Assembly: GCF_018332715.1 (NCBI RefSeq)
Contig: NZ_BOQP01000005.1
Location: 37,519 to 101,518, forward strand
Length of the DNA: 64,000 nucleotides
Source of the DNA: Winogradskya consettensis
Lineage (GTDB): Bacteria; Actinomycetota; Actinomycetes; Mycobacteriales; Micromonosporaceae
Direction: 5' to 3'
Position numbers and translations under genes: made by a program. Within the stretch, counting starts at the first letter, position 1. Each line of letters begins with the position of its first letter. Positions 43,737-50,826 of this stretch are shown here, piece by piece. Below the pieces are notes generated by a model. It did no database searches, was not told where the DNA came from, and saw nothing but the letters and a program-made list of their open reading frames with translations.

Positions 43737-44618
43737 ATGAGAGAGGGTCGCGACCGGCGGATCATCGGTCGCGTTGCGCTGGTCATGGGCGATCGAAAGC
43801 CGTATCCCAGCGACGTGACCGATGCGCAGTGGGCGTTGATAGGCCCGTTTCTGGATGCGTGGAAGGCCAGGCGACCGTCGGTGTCGGGTCATCAGGGCGG
43901 CTATGAGCTGAGGGAGATCGTGAACGCGATCTTCTATCAGAACCGGACCGGCTGTCAGTGGGGGTATCTGCCGCATGACCTGCCTCCGAAGTCCGCGACG
44001 TACTACTACTTCGCCCTGTGGCGCGACGATCACACCGACCAGGCGATCCATGACCTGCTTCGCTGTCAGGCCAGAGAGAAGGCCGGCCGGGCTGAGGACC
44101 CGACAGCGATCGTGCTGGACACCCAGTCGATCCGCGCAGCGAACCACGTCCCCGCCGGGACTACGGGCAAAGATGCCGGCAAGAAGGTGCCCGGTCGTAA
44201 GCGCGGGCTGGCCGTGGACACGCTCGGGTTGATTATCGCGGTGGTCGTGACCGCAGCCTCGGTAACTGACAACGTGATCGGGATCCGCCTGCTCGACAAG
44301 GTTGTCGAATACACCCCGACAGTGACCCGCGCGTGGGTCGACGCCGGATTCAAGGACGAGTTCGCGATCCATGGCGCGGTCCTGGGCGTCGACATCGAAG
44401 TGGTCCGCCGCAACGACACCAGCGCAGGATTCGTGCCGGTCCGGCATCGGTGGGTGGTCGAGCAGACCCACGGCACACTGATGCTGCACCGACGCCTGAC
44501 TCGCGAATATGAAACCCATCCCGCATCGTCGGTGTCGCATACGTTCTGGGCCTCGACCGCTAATCTGGTCCGGCGGCTGACCGGCACCAGCACACCATCC
44601 TGGCGAGACCCGGCATGA
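43737..44618 (+). CDS. IS5-family DDE transposase
   Basis: A 293-residue transposase. The N-terminal segment YPSDVTDAQWALIGPFL is typical of IS5-family proteins. VNAIFYQNRTGCQWGYLPHDLPP is the DUF4096-like domain. DDE residues appear in VLDTQSIRAA (D), AWVDAGFKDEF (D) and RHRWVVEQTHGTL (E). Full length, no frameshift. An internal ATG at 43785 (MGDRKPYPSD) is an alternative start that would fit the family N-terminus better. Its stop overlaps the next gene by 4 bp. Confidence 0.9.
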   Translation: MREGRDRRIIGRVALVMGDRKPYPSDVTDAQWALIGPFLDAWKARRPSVSGHQGGYELREIVNAIFYQNRTGCQWGYLPHDLPPKSATYYYFALWRDDHTDQAIHDLLRCQAREKAGRAEDPTAIVLDTQSIRAANHVPAGTTGKDAGKKVPGRKRGLAVDTLGLIIAVVVTAASVTDNVIGIRLLDKVVEYTPTVTRAWVDAGFKDEFAIHGAVLGVDIEVVRRNDTSAGFVPVRHRWVVEQTHGTLMLHRRLTREYETHPASSVSHTFWASTANLVRRLTGTSTPSWRDPA

Positions 44619-45022
44619 ACACCGCCACGATCCTGGATTTGATAGCGACCCGCCACGCCGCCGCGACCGAAGCCTGTGACGACCTGCGGGAACAGATCGC
44701 CGAACTCAACGCTGAACTCGCCGCCGCCGAATCGGAAATAGCCGACCTGCAGACCACCCGGCAAACACTGGTGAAACTCACCCACGACGAGGTGACCGCC
44801 ACCAATCCAAGGATCACCAGCGAGCCCTACCAGCAAATTCTTTCCGTATTCGACCCCGATGGAAGCACCATGCGCACCAAGGACGTCTGCCACGCGCTCG
44901 GCATCGGCATCGCCACCGAAGAAACCATGAGCATCCGCGCCAAGCTGAAACGCATGGTCAACCGGGGCATCCTGACCGAGACACAACGCGGCCTATTCAC
45001 CCTCACCTCAAAGCCGACATAA
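44615..45022 (+). CDS. IS-borne passenger protein with coiled coil and winged-helix-like end
   Basis: A 135-residue protein inside the IS terminal repeats, coupled to the transposase by a 4-bp overlap. Residues 1-50 form an alanine/glutamate-rich coiled coil (DDLREQIAELNAELAAAESEIADL). Residues 85-130 (MRTKDVCHALGIGIATEETMSIRAKL and MVNRGILTETQRGLFTL) look like a small winged helix. I do not recognise a named family. It may be a transposition accessory or regulator. GC content is lower than that of the cluster genes. Confidence 0.7.
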   Translation: MNTATILDLIATRHAAATEACDDLREQIAELNAELAAAESEIADLQTTRQTLVKLTHDEVTATNPRITSEPYQQILSVFDPDGSTMRTKDVCHALGIGIATEETMSIRAKLKRMVNRGILTETQRGLFTLTSKPT

Positions 45023-45215
45023 CCGCGCAGACCACCCTCTCAGATGTCAAGCATGGGCCAATCACGTCTGGCCGGAAAACATCTGTTTTGCGGTCAGACA
45101 CGATTGCCCGGACTTGACGAACAACACCGCATGAAGTTGTCGCATCCCGGTGCCCGGCGCAACATCTGGCCTTGTCGCCTACGCCACCTGACTGGAGACG
45201 AGTCGAAGACGCGCG

Positions 45216-46520
45216 CTAACGACCGGCGACGAACTCGCGGATGCTGGCCGCGACGTAGTCCATCATCTCCACTGTCAGCCCGGGGTAGACGCCGAGCCAG
45301 AGCGTGCGCTCGGCGATGATGTCGCTGTTGGTGAGGTCGCCCGACACCCGGAACTCCTGGTCCAGGTAGGCGGGGTGGCGGGTGAGGTTGCCGGCGAACA
45401 GCAGGCGGGTGCCGATGTGCCGGGTGTGCAGGAAGTTGACGAGTTCCTGGCGGGTGAACGGGGCGTCGTCGGTGATCGTGAGGACGAAGCCGAACCAGCT
45501 CGGTTCGCTGCCCGGGGTCGCCCGCGGCAGCAACAGTCCGGGTACGCCCTGGAGTTGGTCGTGCAGGCGGTCCCAGTTGCGCCGGCGGGCGGCGCCGAAC
45601 TCGTCCAGGCGTACGAGCTGGGAGAGGCCGAGGGCCGCCTGCAGGTCGCCGGATTTCAGGTTGTAGCCGACGTGCGAGAACGTGTACTTGTGGTCGTAGC
45701 CGGCCGGCAGCGTGCCGAGCTGGTAACCGAAGCGCTTGTGGCAGGTGTCGTCCTCGCCCGGCTCGCACCAGCAGTCGCGGCCCCAGTCGCGCATCGACTC
45801 GACGATGCGGGCCAGCACGAGGTTGTCGGTCAGCACACAACCGCCCTCGCCCGTGGTGATGTGGTGTGCGGGATAGAAGCTGACGGTGGTCAGATCGCCG
45901 AACGTACCCGTCGGCTTGCCCTGGTAGGTCGCGCCCAGCGCGTCGCAGTTGTCCTCGATGAGGAACAGTCCGTGCTTGTCGGCGAGCTCGGCGATCTCCG
46001 CGACCGGGAACGGGTTCCCGAGCGCGTGCGCGATCATGATCGCCCGGGTGCGCGGCCCGATCGCCGCGGCGACCCGGTCGGCGGTGGTGTTGTACGTCCC
46101 GAGCTCCACGTCGACGAAGACCGGCACCAGCCCGTTCTGGATGATCGGGTTGACGGTGGTCGGGAAGCCGGCCGCTACCGTGATCACCTCGTCGCCGCGC
46201 CGCAGCCGCCGGTCGCCCAGCACCGGTGACGTCAGCGCCGACAACGCCAGCAGGTTCGCCGACGAGCCGGAGTTGGTCATGTGGGCCTTGCGCAGCCCCG
46301 CCGCGCGGGCCAGCTTGCGTTCGAACGTCCGCGAGGTCACCCCGGCGGCGATCCGCATGTCGAGGGCCGCCTCCACGAGGGCGACCCGATCGGACTCGTC
46401 GAGCACGGCACCCGAAGGCCACACGGGCGTGACGCCGGGGACGAACTCGGTGCGCGGCGCCACCTCCTGGTGATACTTCGCCACCTGCTCGAGGATGAGT
46501 GCCTTCGCGCTTTGCGTCAT
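45216..46520 (-). CDS. NDP-4-keto-6-deoxyhexose 3-dehydratase (E1/SpnQ-type, PLP and Fe-S)
   Basis: A 434-residue member of the DegT fold that removes the C3 hydroxyl, not an aminotransferase. The PLP lysine is replaced by His220 (SFYPAHHITTGEGG). The four cysteines Cys192, Cys250, Cys252 and Cys260 have exactly the C-x57-C-x-C-x7-C spacing of the [2Fe-2S] site of CDP-6-deoxy-glucoseen 3-dehydratase E1. In SpnQ/UrdQ-type pathways it gives a 4-keto-2,3,6-trideoxyhexose using a general ferredoxin/flavodoxin reductase; no E3-like reductase is seen here. It is divergent from rmlA across 181 bp. Confidence 0.95.
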   Translation of the reverse strand: MTQSAKALILEQVAKYHQEVAPRTEFVPGVTPVWPSGAVLDESDRVALVEAALDMRIAAGVTSRTFERKLARAAGLRKAHMTNSGSSANLLALSALTSPVLGDRRLRRGDEVITVAAGFPTTVNPIIQNGLVPVFVDVELGTYNTTADRVAAAIGPRTRAIMIAHALGNPFPVAEIAELADKHGLFLIEDNCDALGATYQGKPTGTFGDLTTVSFYPAHHITTGEGGCVLTDNLVLARIVESMRDWGRDCWCEPGEDDTCHKRFGYQLGTLPAGYDHKYTFSHVGYNLKSGDLQAALGLSQLVRLDEFGAARRRNWDRLHDQLQGVPGLLLPRATPGSEPSWFGFVLTITDDAPFTRQELVNFLHTRHIGTRLLFAGNLTRHPAYLDQEFRVSGDLTNSDIIAERTLWLGVYPGLTVEMMDYVAASIREFVAGR

Positions 46521-46701
46521 GGAAACTCCCGGCGGCTCGAATACTGGTCGCGCAGACGCTAGGGACAGCGCATCGAGCTGCGCTCAAGCCGTGGTCGCCC
46601 CGGCTTCCTCCAGCCGTGCTCGACCCGGCGTCGTCGCTCGGCGCGTACCAAGGTGTCCTGGTCGCGCCGCGATCACCTCTCCCCTACCGAAGAGGGTTGC
46701 C

Positions 46702-47769
46702 ATGAAAGCGTTGGTCCTGGCCGGCGGCACCGGATCCCGGCTGCGCCCGTTCAGTCACTCGATGCCCAAGCAGCTGATCCCGATCGCCAACAAACCGGTG
46801 CTGGCCCACTGCCTGGAGTCGCTGGCCGCCGTCGGCGTCCACGACGTGGGCGTCATCGTGGGCGACCGCGGCGACGAGATCCAGGCCAGCGCCGGCGACG
46901 GCTCGGCGTACGGGCTGCGCCTCACCTACCTGCGCCAGGACCGTCCCCGCGGGCTCGCCCACTGTGTGCGGATCGCGCGGCCGTTCCTCGGCAACGACGA
47001 CTTCGTCATGTACCTGGGCGACAACATGCTGGTCGGCGGCATCGGCTCCCTCGCCGAGGAGTTCCACCGCACCCGCCCGGCCGCGCAGGTGACCGTCACC
47101 AAGGTCACCGACCCCCGCGAGTACGGCGTGGCCGAGGTCGACGCCGACGGCCGGGTCACCGCTCTCGTCGAGAAACCCCTGCACCCCCGCAGCGATCTCG
47201 CGGTCATCGGGGTCTACTTCTTCACCCCGGAGATCCATTCAGCCGTACGCCGGATCGCGCCGAGTCCTCGCGGCGAGCTGGAGATCACCGACGCGATAGC
47301 CCTGCTGGTCGCCGAGGGACGCCCGGTCAACGCGGGCCGCTTCGAGGGCTACTGGAAGGACACCGGCCGCATCGAGGACGTGCTCGACTGCAATCGCGAG
47401 CTGCTCAGCGCCATCACCACCCGCGTCGACGGTTTCGTGGACGCCGCCAGCGAGCTCATCGGTGAGGTCGTCATCGAGCCCGGCGCCCGCGTCACCCGCT
47501 CCCGCATCGTCGGCCCGGTGATGATCGCCGCCGGCTCGGTGATCGACGACAGCCGCCTGGGCCCGTACACGACGGTCGGCCGCAACTGCCAGCTCCGCGG
47601 CGCCGGTGTCGAGCAGTCCATCGTCCTGGACTCCGTCGCGGTCACCCAGGTCCGCGGCATCTACGGCTCGGTCCTGGGCCGCGGCGCCCGCGTCCGCAAC
47701 GCCCCCGCCGACGGCCTCCGCCGCCGCCTGGTCCTCGGCGACGACACGGAAGTGGAGATCGCGGCATGA
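46702..47769 (+). CDS. rmlA: Glucose-1-phosphate thymidylyltransferase (long form)
   Basis: A 355-residue nucleotidyltransferase making dTDP-glucose, the first step of the deoxysugar pathway. MKALVLAGGTGSRLRPFSHSMPKQLIPIANKPV is the diagnostic N-terminal site (G-G-x-G-x-R-L-x-P and K-Q). DFVMYLGDNML holds the metal aspartate, and EKP and GYWKDTG follow. The C-terminal left-handed beta-helix extension (GPVMIAAGSVIDDSRLGPYTTVG) marks the StrD-like long form usual in antibiotic clusters. ATG 46702 follows AGAGGGT. It overlaps the 4,6-dehydratase gene by 4 bp. Confidence 0.94.
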   Translation: MKALVLAGGTGSRLRPFSHSMPKQLIPIANKPVLAHCLESLAAVGVHDVGVIVGDRGDEIQASAGDGSAYGLRLTYLRQDRPRGLAHCVRIARPFLGNDDFVMYLGDNMLVGGIGSLAEEFHRTRPAAQVTVTKVTDPREYGVAEVDADGRVTALVEKPLHPRSDLAVIGVYFFTPEIHSAVRRIAPSPRGELEITDAIALLVAEGRPVNAGRFEGYWKDTGRIEDVLDCNRELLSAITTRVDGFVDAASELIGEVVIEPGARVTRSRIVGPVMIAAGSVIDDSRLGPYTTVGRNCQLRGAGVEQSIVLDSVAVTQVRGIYGSVLGRGARVRNAPADGLRRRLVLGDDTEVEIAA

Positions 47770-48749
47770 AACTGCTCGTCACCGGTGGCGCCGGCTTCAT
47801 CGGCTCCCACTTCGTGCGTACGGTCCTGGCCGGCGGCTACCCCGCCCTGGCCGGCGCCGACCTCACCGTCCTCGACAAACTCACCTACGCCGGCAACCCC
47901 GAGAACCTCCCCGCCGGCGCGAACCTCGTGGTCGGCGACATCACCGACCCGGCCCTGCTGCGCCGAGTGGTCCCCGGCCACGACGCCGTGGTCCACTTCG
48001 CCGCCGAATCCCACGTGGACCGTTCCCTCACCGACCCGGCGGCCTTCGTCACCACCAACGTCCTCGGCACCCAGCTCCTCCTGGACGCCTGCGTAGCCGC
48101 CGGAGTCTCCCGGGTCGTCCACGTCTCCACCGACGAGGTGTACGGCTCCATCAACGAAGGCGCGTGGACGGAAACCTGGCCCCTGCTCCCCAACTCCCCC
48201 TACGCCGCGTCCAAAGCAGCCAGCGACCTGATCGCCCGCGCTTATTGGCGGACCCACGGCCTCCCGGTCTCCATCACCCGCTGCAGCAACAACTACGGCC
48301 CCTACCAGCACCCCGAAAAACTCATCCCCCACTTCATCACCCGCCTGCTGAACGGCCTCCCCGTCCCCCTCTACGGCGACGGCCGCAACATCCGCGAATG
48401 GATCCACGTCGACGACCACTGCCGAGCCGTGGCCCTGGTCCTCACCGACGGCCGCCCCGGCGAGATCTACAACGTCGGCGGCGGCACCGAACTCACCAAC
48501 CGCCAGATCACCGACGCCCTCCTGGACCTCTGCCAGGCCGACCCCACCCTGATCACGTACGTCGAGGACCGCAAGGGCCACGACCTGCGGTACGCCCTCA
48601 ACGGCCGCAAACTCCAGGACGAACTCGGCTTCATCTGCCGGGTCCCCTTCGCGGAGGGCCTGGCCGCGACGGTCCGCTGGTACACCGACAACGAACCCTG
48701 GTGGCGCCCCACCCTCCCCGTCCTCGTTCCGGCCCTCGCCTGGCCGTAG
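47766..48749 (+). CDS. rmlB: dTDP-glucose 4,6-dehydratase
   Basis: A 327-residue extended SDR producing dTDP-4-keto-6-deoxyglucose, the branch point for all the sugars here. NAD loop VTGGAGFIGSHF, HFAAESHVDRS, the catalytic STDEVYG (Thr-Asp-Glu) and YAASKA (Tyr/Lys), and the NNYGPYQHPEKLIP substrate loop are all canonical. It is coupled to rmlA by a 4-bp overlap and followed 6 bp later by a strong terminator, marking the right edge of the cluster. Confidence 0.96.
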   Translation: MKLLVTGGAGFIGSHFVRTVLAGGYPALAGADLTVLDKLTYAGNPENLPAGANLVVGDITDPALLRRVVPGHDAVVHFAAESHVDRSLTDPAAFVTTNVLGTQLLLDACVAAGVSRVVHVSTDEVYGSINEGAWTETWPLLPNSPYAASKAASDLIARAYWRTHGLPVSITRCSNNYGPYQHPEKLIPHFITRLLNGLPVPLYGDGRNIREWIHVDDHCRAVALVLTDGRPGEIYNVGGGTELTNRQITDALLDLCQADPTLITYVEDRKGHDLRYALNGRKLQDELGFICRVPFAEGLAATVRWYTDNEPWWRPTLPVLVPALAWP

Positions 48750-48755
48750 GGCCCA

Positions 48756-48797
48756 CCCGGTGGCGATTATGCGGAACGTCGCATAATCACCACCGGG
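48756..48797. terminator. Strong hairpin terminator after rmlB
   Basis: CCCGGTGGCGATTATGCG (48756-48773) and CGCATAATCACCACCGGG (48780-48797) form an 18-bp stem with one mismatch and a 6-nt loop. It is the likely end of the cluster transcript and boundary to the flanking chromosome. Confidence 0.85.
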
Positions 48798-48867
48798 CCT
48801 CTGCTTACGAGATCTTTAACCATCACCGGTGATGCTGTCCGCGAAGACGCCGACGGGGAGGATTCAC

Positions 48868-49923
48868 ATGGTGAACGGGCAGCTGCTGATGCCGGGACGC
48901 AACGAGGCACCGCCCCGGCCTCCGCGCTCCCCGTGGGGTGGGCGCAAACTCTGGATCTCACTGGCGATGCTGGCCGTCGCGACCGGCGCAGCCCTGATCA
49001 GCCTGCGCGGGCACCTACCGAGCGCCGCCGAGACGTGGAGCGCTCTGCGCGGAGCCGATCCCCTCTGGCTGATCGTCGCGGTGGTCCTGCACAGCACCTC
49101 ACTGGTCGCGTTCGCAGAACAGGAACGACGACTGCTCAGCGCGTTCGGGGTGACCATGCCGCTCCGCCGCGCCATCGCCATGACCATCACCCGCTCAGCA
49201 ATGACCATGGCCCTGCCCGGCGGCTCAGCGGTCGCCGCAGCCTACGGCTTCCGCCAGTTTCGCGAACGAGGAGCCAACCCCGCGGTCGCGGCGGCCGTGA
49301 CCGCCCTGTGCGGCATAACATCGGTGGCAGGCCTGGCCCTCCTCTACACCGGCGACGCCCTCATCCACGCCGGCCCGGCCATCGCGGCCGGCGCAGCGGT
49401 CGCGGCCACAGCACTGCTCATCCTGGCCCGCCGCCTGAAAAGGACCCAGCCGGCCCCACCGACGAACTCCAGCCCCGAGGCATCCATCACCGACGCCTGC
49501 TCACCGCCTCCGCCCGCAGGCCCCACCACCCTGGCCGGAAAACTACGGCGCCTGATCCGGCAAACCGCCACCCTGGCCGCGGCCGTACCCCCACGCCGCT
49601 GGCTAACCGTCCTGACCCTGGCAATCCTGAACTGGCTCGCCGACCTCCTGTGCCTGCTGGTCTGCCTGCGAGCAGTAGGCCTGCACCTGCCGTTCCCAGC
49701 AATCGCCGCGGCCTTCCTCGGCGCCCAGCTGGCCCGCCAAATCCCGTTCACTGCGGGCGGCATCGGCGTAATCGAAGCCGGCCTGGTCGTAACCCTCACC
49801 ACCCTGGGCGCCCCACCCCCAGCCGCAACCGCCGCAGTCCTGACCTACCGAGCCCTCACCTGCTGGCTGATACTCCCCCTCGGCACAGCCACCTGGGCCA
49901 CCTTGCGCGCCCGCTCCACCTGA
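48868..49923 (+). CDS. Lysylphosphatidylglycerol synthase/flippase-like integral membrane protein (UPF0104)
   Basis: A 351-residue polytopic membrane protein with about eight helices. ITRSAMTMALPGGSAVAAAYGFRQFRERG and LARQIPFTAGGIGVIEAGLVVTLTTLG are the two conserved segments of the UPF0104/AglD-like family (the P-x-GGIGxxE motif), which act as lipid flippases or membrane parts of aminoacyl-lipid synthases. A proline/serine-rich cytoplasmic loop of about 40 residues splits the protein. ATG 48868 follows GGGGAGG. A longer frame begins at 48829. Probably housekeeping and outside the cluster. Confidence 0.8.
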   Translation: MVNGQLLMPGRNEAPPRPPRSPWGGRKLWISLAMLAVATGAALISLRGHLPSAAETWSALRGADPLWLIVAVVLHSTSLVAFAEQERRLLSAFGVTMPLRRAIAMTITRSAMTMALPGGSAVAAAYGFRQFRERGANPAVAAAVTALCGITSVAGLALLYTGDALIHAGPAIAAGAAVAATALLILARRLKRTQPAPPTNSSPEASITDACSPPPPAGPTTLAGKLRRLIRQTATLAAAVPPRRWLTVLTLAILNWLADLLCLLVCLRAVGLHLPFPAIAAAFLGAQLARQIPFTAGGIGVIEAGLVVTLTTLGAPPPAATAAVLTYRALTCWLILPLGTATWATLRARST

Positions 49924-50138
49924 GCGCCACCCACCCCAGGCCCACCCGACCTGACCAACGCCACCGGGGCGCGAGCGATCGAACGCGCCGAAGAGGCACA
50001 ATCTCTCCGCGCGACAGACGATGAACGACGTTGGCCACCTGCATCTCGGAGCGCCGACCGGCCGGGCTTCAACGCGAGGTGTGTCCGCTTACGCCCGGCA
50101 GTACCAGTTGCCGGGCGAACTGGGGTCCGATACGAGAA

Positions 50139-50160
50139 AGGGCCCACCTAAGTGGGCCCT
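50139..50160 (-). terminator. Rho-independent terminator of the tRNA-Asn gene
   Basis: AGGGCCCAC (50139-50147), loop, GTGGGCCCT (50152-50160). Read on the minus strand the 9-bp hairpin is followed by TTTCTCG, and it begins 15 bp after the tRNA 3' end. Confidence 0.85.
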
Positions 50161-50174
50161 GACCTGCGGAAAAG

Positions 50175-50247
50175 CTCCCCCGATTGGACTCGAACCAATA
50201 ACCTGCCGGTTAACAGCCGGCTGCTCTGCCAATTGAGCTACAGGGGA
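50175..50247 (-). tRNA. tRNA-Asn (anticodon GTT)
   Basis: A 73-nt cloverleaf on the minus strand. Acceptor arms TCCCCTG/CGGGGGA with discriminator G, D-arm GCTCAATTGGCAGAGC, anticodon stem CCGGC around loop CTGTTAA (anticodon GTT), and T-arm with GGTTCGAGTCC. The CCA end is not encoded. It is a frequent landing site for integrative elements, but I see no att duplication or integrase next to it. Confidence 0.95.
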
Positions 50248-50456
50248 TCGTGCCGCCGCCCCAACCTCCCGCCTGAGCGGGCTGTCGTGGTGACGGAAAA
50301 AAGAATACATGACTCCTGGGGTGCTCGCTGGGGAGGGTCCCCGACACTCCCGGAAGAGTCGGTTCCGGGACGAATACGGGTCCGGGCGAATGATCGGGTG
50401 GCAGGGTGGGTATGTCGGGGTCAGACGCACGCGCGTCACGAACGGAAGGAGCCGCC

Positions 50457-50765
50457 ATGCGCGGAAAGCTCATGTTCATCACGGGTCTCGCTGCGGGCTT
50501 CGTCCTGGGCAGCCGTGCCGGCCGGGAGAAGTACGAGGAGATCTCGGCCAACGCGAAAAAGGTGTGGGAGCACCCGACGGTCCAGGAGGCCGCCGGCGTT
50601 GCCCAGGCGCAGGCCAACAAGCTGTACACCGAGGGTAAGGACAAGCTCAACCAGTCCAAGCTCGGTGAGAAGCTGCACTCCGCCAGCACCACGTCGTCGT
50701 CCGGTGACACCACGACCAACCTGACGACGAGCAGCGCCAACAACAGCACGGGCAGCGCTTACTGA
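50457..50765 (+). CDS. YtxH-domain-like small protein
   Basis: A 102-residue protein. One N-terminal hydrophobic helix (MRGKLMFITGLAAGFVLGSRAGREKYEEI) with the G-x-x-x-G-x-x-x-G-S-R-A-G-R pattern of YtxH-like proteins, then a lysine/alanine-rich helix and a serine/threonine/asparagine-rich tail. Members are small membrane-anchored or stress-associated proteins of unclear function. A GGAAGGAG site precedes the ATG. Convergent with the next gene. Confidence 0.8.
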   Translation: MRGKLMFITGLAAGFVLGSRAGREKYEEISANAKKVWEHPTVQEAAGVAQAQANKLYTEGKDKLNQSKLGEKLHSASTTSSSGDTTTNLTTSSANNSTGSAY

Positions 50766-50787
50766 GGTAGAAGTATTCGCCGCTTGC

Positions 50788-50818
50788 GTGGCCCGGCCCC
50801 TCCCAGGGACCGGGCCAC
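50788..50818. terminator. Bidirectional terminator between convergent genes
   Basis: GTGGCCCGG (50788-50796) pairs with CCGGGCCAC (50810-50818) and is followed by CGGCATTTTC. It lies between the YtxH-like gene and the TIM-barrel gene, whose stops face each other. Confidence 0.75.
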
Positions 50819-50826
50819 CGGCATTT

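Larger units (their letters stand above)
43637..45039 (+). mobile_element. IS5-family insertion sequence, 1.4 kb, with passenger gene
   Basis: Inverted ends GAGGGTGGT (43637-43645) and ACCACCCTC (45031-45039), flanked by direct TCA repeats at 43634-43636 and 45040-45042. A 3-bp TNA target is typical of the IS1031-like branch of IS5. The uninterrupted repeat copy A has a single TCA at the same place. The element carries one full transposase frame and a small overlapping second gene. Both frames are open, so it may still be active. Confidence 0.82.
43565..45171 (+). repeat. Structured repeat RS, copy B, interrupted by an IS5-type element
   Basis: Left part at 43565-43636 (from TGCAGTAGGTGG to CGGCGTCA) and right part at 45040-45171 (TCAGATGTCAAGC to GCGCAACATCTGGCC). 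Joined across the IS they give about 200 bp that aligns with copy A at 23469-23684 in opposite orientation. The 14-bp hairpin arms are here GCCAATCACGTCTG (45057-45070) and a degraded CAGACACGATTGCC (45095-45108). Comparison with copy A proves the insertion point and the TCA duplication. Confidence 0.72.

Noticed and set aside
45216..46520. Sugar aminotransferase call for the DegT-fold protein
   Set aside because: His220 replaces the PLP lysine and the exact C-x57-C-x-C-x7-C iron-sulfur spacing marks a 3-dehydratase.
50175..50247. Integrated genomic island using the tRNA-Asn gene as attachment site
   Set aside because: No integrase and no second copy of the tRNA 3' end is visible in the window; the neighbours look like ordinary chromosome.
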